Shown here: in pieces, positions 15,899 to 23,879 of the stretch
Position numbering within the stretch: position 1 is the first letter of the stretch
Layout: every line of letters begins with the position of its first letter
DNA from: Sporosarcina sp.
GTDB lineage: Bacteria > Bacillota > Bacilli > Bacillales_A > Planococcaceae
Assembly (NCBI GenBank): GCA_029263895.1
Contig: JARIDO010000006.1
Location: forward strand, 1-35,809
DNA: 35,809 bases
Reading direction: 5' to 3'
Position numbers and translations under genes: made by a program
Notes under the pieces: model-generated
Told to the model about the DNA's origin: nothing
The model's database searches: none
Seen by the model: only the letters and a program-made list of their open reading frames with translations

Positions 15899-17074
15899 AT
15901 GAATCGATATAAATCGCTATTAGAAATCTTTTGGGTTGCAAGTCGTCTCGGTCTCACTTCTTTTGGTGGTCCTACTGCACATTTAGGTTATTTCCATCAA
16001 ATGTATGTTCAGAAAAAGAAATGGTTAGATGAGAAAACTTATGCTGATCTGGTTGCGTTATCACAGTTTTTACCCGGACCCGCTAGTAGTCAAGTCGGAA
16101 TTGGTATTGGGATTCTGCGTGCTGGTATAATGGGTGGCATTATTTCTTTCGTTGGTTTTACACTCCCATCAGTAATCGCACTGATTTTATTTGCTTTATT
16201 ACTCACGGGCACAACTATTGGAGATTCTGGTTTAATCCATGGCCTTAAGATTGTTGCTGTTGCTGTAGTGGCACACGCCATTGTCCAAATGGCAAAAAGC
16301 TTAACACCTGATTTAAAAAGAAAGACGATTGCATTGTTTGCAGTTGTTATTACATTGTTTTGGCAAACGCCTTTTACACAAGTGAGTGTTATTCTTATTG
16401 CCGCATTAGTAGGTTATTTGTTGTATACACAACAAACACATCATGATGAATCAATTTCAAAATTTGCTATTTCTAAAAAAACGGCTATATTTTCATTACT
16501 TATTTTCTTCATTTTAATAATATTGTTACCGATTATCCGGGATTTTAGCGACTCTTACTGGTTAGCTTTATTTGACAGCTTTTATCGTTCAGGCTCATTC
16601 GTTTTTGGTGGGGGTCATGTAGTGTTACCGCTATTAGAACAAGAATTCGTTCCATCCGGTTGGATTAGCGACGAAGCTTTTTTAACTGGTTATGGTGCAA
16701 CTCAGGCTGTTCCAGGTCCATTATTTACATTCAGTGCTTATTTAGGAACGATAATGATGGGCTGGAAAGGAGGGCTTGTTGCAACATTCGCTATATTCCT
16801 ACCTGCCTTTTTATTACTAATCGGGGTTCTGCCCTTCTGGGATCAGCTTCGTCATAGTTCTAAGGTTAAAGGAGCCATTATGGGTGTGAATGCTGCGGTC
16901 ATTGGGCTACTAATTTCTGCATTTTATTTCCCTATTTGGACAAGCACCATGATTACAGCAAGTGATTTCGCACTCGCTGCCATCTTGTTCTTCATGTTAG
17001 CCTATTGGAAACTTCCACCTTGGGTTGTCGTGATTAGCGGAGCATTAGGAGGGATTATGATTGGATTAATCTAA
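15899..17074 (+). CDS. chrA: Chromate transporter ChrA (two-domain, long-chain)
   Basis: Inner-membrane protein of the CHR family that exports chromate. The 391-residue protein contains two homologous halves. The first half has GLTSFGGPTAHLGYF and LSQFLPGPASSQVGIGIG. The second repeats the pattern as FYRSGSFVFGGGHVVLPLLEQ, TGYGATQAVPGPLFTFSAYLG. These FGGP/FGGG and PGP motifs are the family signature. About ten membrane segments can be seen. Ribosome site AAAGGAG before the ATG. It stands alone, with no chrB regulator, so its regulation is unclear. Its TAA overlaps the TAG of the convergent metal-transporter gene (CTAA), so no terminator separates them. Some CHR proteins may have substrates other than chromate. 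Confidence 0.92.
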   Translation: MNRYKSLLEIFWVASRLGLTSFGGPTAHLGYFHQMYVQKKKWLDEKTYADLVALSQFLPGPASSQVGIGIGILRAGIMGGIISFVGFTLPSVIALILFALLLTGTTIGDSGLIHGLKIVAVAVVAHAIVQMAKSLTPDLKRKTIALFAVVITLFWQTPFTQVSVILIAALVGYLLYTQQTHHDESISKFAISKKTAIFSLLIFFILIILLPIIRDFSDSYWLALFDSFYRSGSFVFGGGHVVLPLLEQEFVPSGWISDEAFLTGYGATQAVPGPLFTFSAYLGTIMMGWKGGLVATFAIFLPAFLLLIGVLPFWDQLRHSSKVKGAIMGVNAAVIGLLISAFYFPIWTSTMITASDFALAAILFFMLAYWKLPPWVVVISGALGGIMIGLI

Positions 17075-17766
17075 CTATAAAGCATAAACGCTCCCAGTAA
17101 ACAAAATGAAAGCACCGCTATGAAAACACTGTACCGATTGGATGAATACTTCACCGCTTGGGGAAGTATCTCTTTAATCGTAACAAGATAAACACTGGCA
17201 ATCGACATGCTCAATAAGAAAGTCCAAACTGCATGATTTTGAATATCTATGAATTGCCCAATGAAAGTTCCTGTGGCTACAGGTAGAGCAACAATAAATG
17301 AAAGGACTACTAACAATTGTATGCTCATTCCTGTGAGAAATAACGGTGTAAATAATATCATGCCTTCAGGGACACTATGAAAAAGAAGTGTGTGTATGAG
17401 AGGCGAATTTATAGTGCTGTGTTCATCTGTACTAACGACAACTCCTAATGGTAAATTATGCAACGATAAAATGATAGTTAAAAATAAACCCGTTTTCAAG
17501 CCTGTATTTTCAACTTTTGAAGGCGTCAGTTCAAAAATAATATGAATTGTTTCAAATAAAATCACTCCACATATTAGTCCAAGACATAGTGCCAACCATT
17601 CTGCATTCCGCATAACTTCTGGTGCAATATCAAAACTGAGTAAGCCTAGGATAGCCCCCGTACATACCGCATAAATCGTCCCGATACTTTTCTTATAACG
17701 ACTAATGACGCGCGCCAACACTCCACCTAAAAAAACACCTAAAAATGTCGCCACAAAACCTGTCAA
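17071..17766 (-). CDS. ZIP-family-like divalent metal transporter
   Basis: Membrane protein with about eight hydrophobic segments and the paired motifs of ZIP transporters: SLHNLPLGVVVS in segment 4 and FHSVPEGMIL in segment 5. The canonical HNxPEG of segment 4 reads HNLPLG here, so one metal-ligand Glu is replaced by Leu; segment 5 keeps His and PEG. This suggests a changed metal preference or rate, although the fold call is firm. A His-containing stretch (TIHIIFELTPSKVENTG) precedes segment 4. The frame opens with GTG at 17781, but GAGGGTG lies 6 nt before a TTG at 17766, which I prefer as the start. It is convergent with chrA, overlapping by 4 nt. Upstream is the strict 21-bp repeat array. 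Confidence 0.8.
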   Translation of the reverse strand: MTGFVATFLGVFLGGVLARVISRYKKSIGTIYAVCTGAILGLLSFDIAPEVMRNAEWLALCLGLICGVILFETIHIIFELTPSKVENTGLKTGLFLTIILSLHNLPLGVVVSTDEHSTINSPLIHTLLFHSVPEGMILFTPLFLTGMSIQLLVVLSFIVALPVATGTFIGQFIDIQNHAVWTFLLSMSIASVYLVTIKEILPQAVKYSSNRYSVFIAVLSFCLLGAFMLYS

Positions 17767-17858
17767 AGTAATCACCCTCACATTCTGTCACTACTTTTAT
17801 ATGAATTATTCAATGGATCAATGAATTTCGATTTCTTTTATTAGGAGTAAAGTCCTGA

Positions 17859-17975
17859 AATGCTGATAAGTTGGTCATATTCACTGATATATGTATTGTA
17901 AACGCTGATATAAGTCCCATTAACGCCGATAACATCACGATAATCGCCGATATACACACCAAATCCGCTGATAAC
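17859..17975. repeat. Tandem array B: CGCYGATA core every 21 bp (6 units)
   Basis: Six copies of CGCTGATA/CGCCGATA (the first two are TGCTGATA and CACTGATA) begin at 17861, 17882, 17903, 17924, 17945 and 17966, exactly 21 bp apart. An A/T usually flanks the core, and the remaining 10-11 bp differ between units. On the minus strand each unit reads TATCRGCG then variable bases. All frames contain stops, so it is not coding despite the multiple-of-three period. It lies between the start of the ZIP-like gene and the terminator of the TRAP operon. Confidence 0.87.
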
Positions 17976-17981
17976 CCAAAA

Positions 17982-18017
17982 AAATCCCTTTGCGAAACAC
18001 ATTTCGCAAAGGGATTT
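17982..18017 (-). terminator. Terminator of the TRAP operon
   Basis: AAATCCCTTTGCGAAA pairs perfectly with TTTCGCAAAGGGATTT around a short loop. On the minus strand a run of seven T residues follows. It ends the operon immediately before array B. Confidence 0.9.
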
Positions 18018-18025
18018 CTTATAAA

Positions 18026-20059
18026 TTAAGCTGTGGCAACTGTTTCTTCGTCTTTATCACGTGATATCCACTGAATTACAAAGAGGATAGCGAATGAAAC
18101 AAGGCCGATAATGTCTGTCATTGTTTCAGGGTAGATGAGGAGTAATCCTGTAGCCACCGCCGCAATTCGTTCAATCCAATGACTCTTTCTATACCAGTAA
18201 CCAATCATTCCTGCACCGATGGCAGTCATTCCGATTACGGCAGTAAAGACGACCCAAATAATTTCGGGAACTGTTGCACCAATCATCAACATGGCTGGAT
18301 TAAAGACAAACATGTATGGAATGATAAATGCTGCAATCGCAAGCTTAGCTGCAACTACACCTGTTTTAATTGGGTCTCCTCCTGACACACCAGAAGCTGC
18401 AAAGGCTGCGAGTGCTACAGGTGGTGTAATATCTGCAATAATACCAAAGTAGAATACAAATAAGTGAGCAGATAATGCGACCACTAACGGAACCGTTGCA
18501 TCCGGTGTATCAATCATCAATAATGTAATGATTGCCGGTGCTGCAATTGTCGATGTAATAACATAGTTTGCAGTTGTAGGCGATCCCATACCTAGTACGA
18601 TAGCTGCAATCATTGTAAAGAAGAGTGTTAACAATACATTTCCGCCAGATGCAGAAATTAGTCCAGTAGCAAGACTGAGTCCAAGCCCTGTTTTTACAAC
18701 GACCCCAACAATAATACCAGCACTTGCAGTTGCTGCTGCTACTGCAAGAGCGGTACGTGCACCATCTACAAGTGCATCAATCATATCTTTAAGTCCTAAA
18801 CGAGTTGATTTATCAAATGCACTTACAACAATCGTTAAGACGATTCCGTATAGTGCTGCTTTCATCGTAGGAACTCCAATGAGTAGGAAAACGATAATTC
18901 CGACAATCGGTAGTAAAAGATAGATTTTTTTCAAAACGGCCTTTCTATCTGGTAATTGGTCTTTCGTCATTCCTTTTAGTCCAACACGTTTTGCTTCAAA
19001 ATGAGTCATAATCCAAATTCCTGTAAAGTAAAGAAGCGCTGGAATAGCAGCTGCCTTTGCAATTTGCCAGTACGTTACGCCGCCTATGAACTCTACCATT
19101 AAGAATGCTGCTGCACCCATGATCGGCGGCATTAATTGTCCACCTGTAGAGGCTGCTGCTTCTACTCCGCCAGCAAATTCTTTTTTATAGCCAAGTTTTT
19201 TCATCATCGGGATGGTATAAGAACCCGACGTTACAACGTTAGCTACTGAGCTCCCTGAAATCGTTCCTTGTAGTGCACTGGAGAAAATCGCAACTTTCGC
19301 CGGTCCACCAACGAGACGACCAGCTAATACAACCGCTAAGTCATTGAAGTAGTTTCCTACACCCGTTTTAACAAGAAATGCACCAAATAAGAGGAACACA
19401 AAGATAAACGTCGCTGATACGCTTAGTGGTGTTCCTAAAATTCCGTCAGTCGTAAAGAACATCAATTGAATAAGGCTCTCTACATCTTGGCCACGATGTC
19501 CAAGGAATCCTGGGAAATACGGACCAAAAAATGCGTAAATTAAAAACACACTCGAAATAATTGTTATTGGTAGACCAACAGCACGCCTTGCAGCTTCCAA
19601 TGTCAGTGCTACAGCTAATATACCAACAATTAAATCTAAATCCGTTACACGGCCCACTTGGAACACTAACTTCTCGATATTAAGTGGCCAATAAAGACCC
19701 ACACCAACAGATAAAAGTGATAGAATTATATCATAAAACGGAACTTTATCACGTTTCACACCTGGTTTCTTTTTTGCAGGAAACAGGATGAAAATCAAAG
19801 ACAAGGCAAATCCTAAGTGAATCGATCGCTGGACGAATGGAATGAATTGACCAAATATCGCTGTATATAATTGAAATATAGAAAAGGCAAGTAAACCAAA
19901 AAATACAATATGCCTAAATATCCCCTTAACGTCTCGTGTATTTGACTCTGGATCATATTTCTTTAAAATAGCTTGTTGCTCTTCTTCAGATAGCATTGCA
20001 AACTCATCACTTTGCGTATCTACCATCATTTCTTTATTAGGGACTTCTTTTTTAGCCAT
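18026..20059 (-). CDS. TRAP transporter permease, fused small and large subunits (TAXI type)
   Basis: Membrane part of a tripartite ATP-independent transporter, driven by an ion gradient. At 677 residues it joins the DctQ-like small subunit (about residues 45-200) to the DctM-like large subunit in one chain, as is usual for TAXI systems. Large-subunit features include TGVGNYFNDLAVVLAGRLVGGPAKVAIFSSALQGTISGSSVANVVTSGSYTIPMMKKLGYK, then GGQLMPPIMGAAAFLM, then GMGSPTTANYVITSTIAAPA. The soluble first 40 residues are charged. The start codon lies within the last codons of the DUF1850 gene (8-nt overlap), so translation is coupled. The binding lipoprotein is two genes upstream. Likely substrates are organic acids or glutamate-like compounds, but this cannot be read from the sequence. 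Confidence 0.93.
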   Translation of the reverse strand: MAKKEVPNKEMMVDTQSDEFAMLSEEEQQAILKKYDPESNTRDVKGIFRHIVFFGLLAFSIFQLYTAIFGQFIPFVQRSIHLGFALSLIFILFPAKKKPGVKRDKVPFYDIILSLLSVGVGLYWPLNIEKLVFQVGRVTDLDLIVGILAVALTLEAARRAVGLPITIISSVFLIYAFFGPYFPGFLGHRGQDVESLIQLMFFTTDGILGTPLSVSATFIFVFLLFGAFLVKTGVGNYFNDLAVVLAGRLVGGPAKVAIFSSALQGTISGSSVANVVTSGSYTIPMMKKLGYKKEFAGGVEAAASTGGQLMPPIMGAAAFLMVEFIGGVTYWQIAKAAAIPALLYFTGIWIMTHFEAKRVGLKGMTKDQLPDRKAVLKKIYLLLPIVGIIVFLLIGVPTMKAALYGIVLTIVVSAFDKSTRLGLKDMIDALVDGARTALAVAAATASAGIIVGVVVKTGLGLSLATGLISASGGNVLLTLFFTMIAAIVLGMGSPTTANYVITSTIAAPAIITLLMIDTPDATVPLVVALSAHLFVFYFGIIADITPPVALAAFAASGVSGGDPIKTGVVAAKLAIAAFIIPYMFVFNPAMLMIGATVPEIIWVVFTAVIGMTAIGAGMIGYWYRKSHWIERIAAVATGLLLIYPETMTDIIGLVSFAILFVIQWISRDKDEETVATA

Positions 20060-20573
20060 TCATTTTTTCTCCTCTCACTCTATCGAAAAATGATATTTTT
20101 TTTATTGCAAATTCATAGGACTCGCCACGTTTTAAATGTTGCTTCAGGTCTATTTCAACCTCTTTGTAGCGAAATGCTAAATCTGCATCAACATCCCCTA
20201 CAATCATAGTGAACGAATCAATCACTTTGTCATCGTATGTAAGAGTATACAATCCATCTTTTACAGTAAGCGTTTCGCCCTCTTCTGCATAACCAGGCAA
20301 TCCAATTGCAACATCTTCATATTCCATTGATACAAAACGAATTTCGTCGTTCGCTGTCACTTCATACGTTTCAATCACATTAGTTAAGTGAATGGAGTGG
20401 ACATAACGAATTTGAAATGTTTGCTCTTCTTCCAATAAAATATAGTGAACGTTTGCATTTTCTGCATGTACATGAGTAAAGGTGAACGCCTGTTTCAGAG
20501 GCAAGAATAACAGTGTGAGGACAAGTAGGAGGACAAGTACCAGTGTGAGCGGAACATGCTTTTTTCTTACCAT
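20052..20573 (-). CDS. DUF1850 protein of the TAXI-TRAP operon
   Basis: Membrane-anchored protein of about 173 residues. An N-terminal segment (VPLTLVLVLLLVLTLLFLPL) is a signal anchor, and the extracytoplasmic part is a beta-rich domain with the DUF1850 core RYVHSIHLTNVIETYEV and later VGLPGY-like IGLPGYAEEGE. Such genes occur beside TAXI permeases, as here, and presumably help substrate delivery or assembly. The open frame reaches a TTG at 20603, but the ribosome site GGAGAGG lies inside that extension, 9 nt before the ATG at 20573, so I use the ATG. It overlaps the permease gene by 8 nt and is separated from the binding-protein gene by a double hairpin. Confidence 0.82.
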   Translation of the reverse strand: MVRKKHVPLTLVLVLLLVLTLLFLPLKQAFTFTHVHAENANVHYILLEEEQTFQIRYVHSIHLTNVIETYEVTANDEIRFVSMEYEDVAIGLPGYAEEGETLTVKDGLYTLTYDDKVIDSFTMIVGDVDADLAFRYKEVEIDLKQHLKRGESYEFAIKKISFFDRVRGEKMNG

Positions 20574-20624
20574 CCAGCACACCCTCTCCTTCTTATGAGG
20601 CAATAATTAGTTGACCCACTTAAA

Positions 20625-20672
20625 GTTCTTTGAAAAGAACGGGACGGATGAAGTACTTACCTCCACCGTCCC
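20625..20672 (-). promoter_or_regulatory. Double hairpin between binding-protein and DUF1850 genes
   Basis: Read on the minus strand, GGGACGG/CCGTCCC (arms 20666-20672 and 20641-20647) is followed at once by GTTCTT/AAGAAC (20635-20640 and 20625-20630). The U-tract is weak, so I expect partial termination or mRNA 3'-end protection, which would keep the binding protein more abundant than the permease. Confidence 0.6.
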
Positions 20673-20692
20673 TTTTCTATATACTACTTTTT

Positions 20693-21682
20693 TTATTTCA
20701 CTTCGTCGAAATATTTTTGAGCACCTGGGTGAACTGGAATTCCGATTCCGTCTAGGCCTGTTTCAGCTTTAATGAGTTTCCCTTTAGCATGTTGTATTTT
20801 AGAAGCATTCTCATAGATTGCTTTTGTAATTTTGTATGCTAACTCTTCTGGTACATCCTTTTGAATGACTAGCATAGCTCCTACAGATACTGCAAGTGTT
20901 TCAGAAGGCATCCCATATGTTCCTGCTGGAATTACTTCTTTTGCATAGTACGGATACTTTTTAATCAGTTCATCAGCTTTTGCATCTTCCACTGGTACAA
21001 CGAAAACTTTTTTCACTGCGTTCAATCCTTCAACCGCACCTGTTGGTGTACCAGCTGTGATGAATGCAGCATCGATTTGTCCAGATTGTAGACTTTCTTG
21101 TGATTCCCCAAAATCTAGGTTTTGTGCAGTTATATCGTCTTTAATAGATAGACCATGGATTTCAAGAAGTTGTTCTGCATTGGCATACGTTCCTGATCCT
21201 GGTGCACCTACAGAAACTTTTTTACCTTTAAGATCTTCAAATGTTTTGATGCCTGAACCGTCAAGTGTAATCAACTGAACTGTTTCTGGATAAAGATTTC
21301 CGATTGCTGAAACATTATCAATCACTTCTCCATCAAACATCATTTCACCTTTAGAAGCGTAATAAGCGATATCTGTTTGAACGAATGCAATTTCTTTCTT
21401 ACCGTCTTTTAAAGCAGTCATATTCGCTGCCGATGCCTGTGAAACTTCAGCAGTTGTTTTGATACCAGTTTCTTCTTTAATGAATTCGGCAAACGAACCA
21501 CCTAGAGGGTAATACGTTCCTTGTGTTCCACCAGTCAAGAGACTTAAGTATTTATAGTCTTTTTCTGTCTTTCCACTATCTTTACCGCTGTTCTTGCCAC
21601 CGTCTCCAGAATTACACGCTGCTAATACTAGCATCGATATAATTGTTAGGAAAGCAAGCAAACGAAATTTACTTTTTTTCAA
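20693..21682 (-). CDS. TAXI-family TRAP transporter solute-binding lipoprotein
   Basis: Extracellular binding protein of the TRAP system encoded downstream. The signal peptide ends in the lipobox LAAC with the lipidated Cys at residue 23, followed by a Gly/Ser/Lys linker typical of Gram-positive binding proteins. TAXI-family features are SLLTGGTQGTYYPLGGSFAEFIKEE, AFVQTDIAYYASKGE, KGKKVSVGAPGSGTYANAEQLL, and the C-terminal IPVHPGAQKYFDE. The length of 329 is normal. The start is TTG at 21682 with AGGGG upstream. A sigma-A-like promoter and a consensus cre site lie 45-115 bp upstream, so carbon catabolite control of the operon is likely. Confidence 0.93.
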   Translation of the reverse strand: MKKSKFRLLAFLTIISMLVLAACNSGDGGKNSGKDSGKTEKDYKYLSLLTGGTQGTYYPLGGSFAEFIKEETGIKTTAEVSQASAANMTALKDGKKEIAFVQTDIAYYASKGEMMFDGEVIDNVSAIGNLYPETVQLITLDGSGIKTFEDLKGKKVSVGAPGSGTYANAEQLLEIHGLSIKDDITAQNLDFGESQESLQSGQIDAAFITAGTPTGAVEGLNAVKKVFVVPVEDAKADELIKKYPYYAKEVIPAGTYGMPSETLAVSVGAMLVIQKDVPEELAYKITKAIYENASKIQHAKGKLIKAETGLDGIGIPVHPGAQKYFDEVK

Positions 21683-21726
21683 TTCAATTCATCCCCTTTG
21701 TTCTATGTTTGGTAACGCTAAATTAT

Positions 21727-21757
21727 ATTCTACCATGCTCGTTCACTATTTTGTCAA
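21727..21757 (-). promoter_or_regulatory. Candidate sigma-A promoter of the TRAP operon
   Basis: On the minus strand a perfect TTGACA (21752-21757) is followed 19 bp later by TAGAAT (21727-21732). The spacer is longer than ideal. Confidence 0.45.
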
Positions 21758-21783
21758 AAAAGATTACAGAAATACTCAGAAAC

Positions 21784-21798
21784 TTGCAAGCGTTTACA
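21784..21798. promoter_or_regulatory. CcpA catabolite-response element (cre)
   Basis: TTGCAAGCGTTTACA matches the Bacillus consensus WTGNNARCGNWWWCA at every position. It lies about 27 bp upstream of the -35 box of the TRAP operon. Confidence 0.65.
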
Positions 21799-21854
21799 AT
21801 AAAAACTCTATTTTTATCAAAAACAATAAACATTTAGCAATTTCTAACGATTAA

Positions 21855-22439
21855 TTATATTTTTGCACCTTTAATTTTTGTTTCTGGCATTGTGTCTCCT
21901 GGCAATACATCTTCGAATGTTTCTCCAGACTCTTCTAAGTCACGTGATCTATGTGCGATTCTTGCCGCAGCACTTGCTGCAACACTTGCTACTAAATCAT
22001 CAAGAAATGTGTGCACGCCACGCCCTTTTTTTGTATCTAATTCGTTTATGATTCCAGTTTTATTTTTATCTAGATGACCAAACGTAGTGACGGCAATTGA
22101 ACCATACGTAAAGACTGAACCAAGTGCAATCGTTTCATCTACACCAAATAAGCCTTCATCAGATTCAACAATTTGTTGTAACGGTTGTGATAATTTCCCT
22201 TGTTCGGCCAGTTCGTCTAATTCGATTCCGACAAGAATTGCATGTTGAAGCTCTCTTTTACGCAATACACCTTTAACCGATTCTAAACAATGCGACATTT
22301 CAAGACCTTCATTATATGGAATTTGCAGCTCATAAACAATTTCTGCGATATCCTCAAGTGTGACTCCACGTCGTATTAATGCTTGTTTCGTTGCTTCCGC
22401 AACAACATTTGAATGTACAATTTTAGATTTATCAAACAT
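21855..22439 (-). CDS. Phosphatidylglycerophosphatase A family protein (YutG-like)
   Basis: Member of the PgpA family, which dephosphorylates phosphatidylglycerophosphate in phosphatidylglycerol synthesis. The signature is in the C-terminal half: VDETIALGSVFTYGSIAVTTFGHLDKNKTGII, then GVHTFLDDLVASVAASAAARIAHR, with the Asp-rich FLDD that binds metal. The N-terminal 60 residues (VTLEDIAEIVYELQIPY and on) are shared with Bacillus YutG. At 194 residues it is longer than the core domain and less hydrophobic than E. coli PgpA, so it may be membrane-associated or have a different phosphatase substrate. The ATG at 22439 has AAGGGG upstream. It is divergent from the yjcH-like esterase, and its 3' end lies about 55 bp from the cre of the TRAP operon. 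Confidence 0.82.
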   Translation of the reverse strand: MFDKSKIVHSNVVAEATKQALIRRGVTLEDIAEIVYELQIPYNEGLEMSHCLESVKGVLRKRELQHAILVGIELDELAEQGKLSQPLQQIVESDEGLFGVDETIALGSVFTYGSIAVTTFGHLDKNKTGIINELDTKKGRGVHTFLDDLVASVAASAAARIAHRSRDLEESGETFEDVLPGDTMPETKIKGAKI

Positions 22440-22547
22440 TCTTATTCAACCCCTTATATTTTTTCACTTTGTAGACTGTACCATTATACCTGTTCTTTAC
22501 GTTATGATACAATTTCAATATTGAATCACAAAGGGGGCTACCCATCT

Positions 22548-23270
22548 ATGAAACAAGGTAAAATTGAGGAAATAACATTGTATAGTGTAGAACTTGAAGA
22601 AGAAATGCAAATACTGATTCATTTGCCACATAATTATACGCCTCTTTATAAATACTCTGTTCTATTCGCGTCTGATGGAAAAGATTATTTTCAATTAGGA
22701 AGAATTGGCCGTGTTGTAGATGAATTAATCGATGAGGGAGAGATTGAAAACGTCATCATTGTTGGCATTCCTTACAAGAATGTCACAGAACGCCGTCGTC
22801 TCTATCATCCAGAAGGGGATCGGCACAACTCTTATATGCGCTTTTTAGCACATGAACTGGTCCCTTATATGGATACCCATTATCCAACTTATCAAATCGG
22901 TGCAGGTCGCGGATTAATTGGAGATTCTTTAGCAGCTTCTATATCCCTTCTTACTGCTTTGAAATATCCTAGTATATTCGGCAAAGTTATCCTACAATCA
23001 CCTTATGTCAATCAGTCGATTCTTGACCAAGTAAAGGCTGTAAAAGATCCTTCGCTTTTTTCAATTTATCACGTAGTTGGTGAAAATGAAACAGAAGTGA
23101 AAACGACGATTGACGGCGTACAAGACTTCATTACACCTAATCGAGCGTTGCAAAAGTTGATTTCAGAAAAAGGGTTTTCTTACTTTTACGAAGAATTTAA
23201 AGGGAACCATACTTGGAAATACTGGCAATCAGACGTCAGACGAGCAATCCTTAGGACTTATATATTATAA
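22548..23270 (+). CDS. yjcH: Esterase-family alpha/beta hydrolase (YjcH-like)
   Basis: A 240-residue soluble protein of the esterase D / enterochelin-esterase-like branch. IHLPHNYTPLYKYSVLFASDGKDYF is the first strand region. ENVIIVGIPYKNVTERRRLYHPEG follows. GLIGDSLAASISLLTALKYP holds the nucleophile-elbow Ser (GxSxxA, here GDSLAA), and GNHTWKYW near the C-terminus supplies the His. Substrate unknown. The frame opens further upstream at 22413, but that part overlaps the PgpA gene antisense; AAAGGGGG about 10 nt before the ATG at 22548 sets the start. In B. subtilis yjcF, yjcG and yjcH are neighbours; the same trio is here in the order H, G, F. Confidence 0.85.
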   Translation: MKQGKIEEITLYSVELEEEMQILIHLPHNYTPLYKYSVLFASDGKDYFQLGRIGRVVDELIDEGEIENVIIVGIPYKNVTERRRLYHPEGDRHNSYMRFLAHELVPYMDTHYPTYQIGAGRGLIGDSLAASISLLTALKYPSIFGKVILQSPYVNQSILDQVKAVKDPSLFSIYHVVGENETEVKTTIDGVQDFITPNRALQKLISEKGFSYFYEEFKGNHTWKYWQSDVRRAILRTYIL

Positions 23271-23360
23271 GTACTGCTAAATCAACATACACTACTATTT
23301 TCTGTTATAATCAAAAATATACTTATAATACAAACTAATCTTAAAAGGAGGTCTTTGTTT

Positions 23361-23876
23361 ATGAAATTCGGAATAGTAGCATTTCCATCTAAAAAGCTTC
23401 AAGACTTAGCAAATGCATATCGGAAAAGGTATGACCCTCATTATGCTCTCATAACACCACATATGACAGTAAAAGGTGTATTTGAGGCAAACGATGAAGA
23501 AATAAAAGAAGTCGCAAAAGCAATTCGAGAAGTGACAAACAAACATAATCCATTTGAATTGGCGGTTTCGAAAGTGAGTACTTTCGCACCCATTACAAAT
23601 ACAATTTACTTTAAAGCAACGTTGAATGATGATCTATTAGCTTTGCATAAAGACCTAAATACTAATTTCTTTGGAGCTCAACCAGAGTATGCTTTCGTTC
23701 CACATATTACGATTGCACAAAAGCTTCCATCCGGTGAACATGATGATATTATTGGACAATTGAAAATGGTTGGTGTGGATCATACTGAAGTCATTGATCG
23801 ATTACACCTTCTTTATCAATTAGAAGATGGCTCCTGGACGGTCTATGAAACTTTCCGATTAGATGAGGATAACTAA
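23361..23876 (+). CDS. yjcG: 2'-5' RNA ligase/2H phosphoesterase family protein YjcG
   Basis: A 171-residue protein with the two HxTx-type motifs of the 2H phosphoesterase superfamily: PHMTVKGVF and PHITIAQKL, which line the active site. B. subtilis YjcG has the same length and fold; its physiological substrate is unknown, with a cyclic phosphodiester on RNA or a nucleotide the likely class. AAGGAGG lies 9 nt before the ATG at 23361, so the two extra upstream codons (TTG TTT) are not used. It is followed after 3 nt by yjcF, so the two are co-translated. Confidence 0.88.
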   Translation: MKFGIVAFPSKKLQDLANAYRKRYDPHYALITPHMTVKGVFEANDEEIKEVAKAIREVTNKHNPFELAVSKVSTFAPITNTIYFKATLNDDLLALHKDLNTNFFGAQPEYAFVPHITIAQKLPSGEHDDIIGQLKMVGVDHTEVIDRLHLLYQLEDGSWTVYETFRLDEDN

Positions 23877-23879
23877 GAA

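Noticed and set aside
17882..17916. cre site within array B (TTGTAAACGCTGATA)
   Set aside because: Mismatches at the W and CA positions of the consensus; the resemblance comes from the array core.
17859..17975. Array B as a coding heptapeptide repeat (21 bp = 7 codons)
   Set aside because: Every frame on both strands contains stops within the array, and there is no ribosome site.
22413..22547. N-terminal extension of the YjcH-like esterase
   Set aside because: It overlaps the PgpA gene antisense, has no ribosome site, and the family start fits the ATG at 22548.
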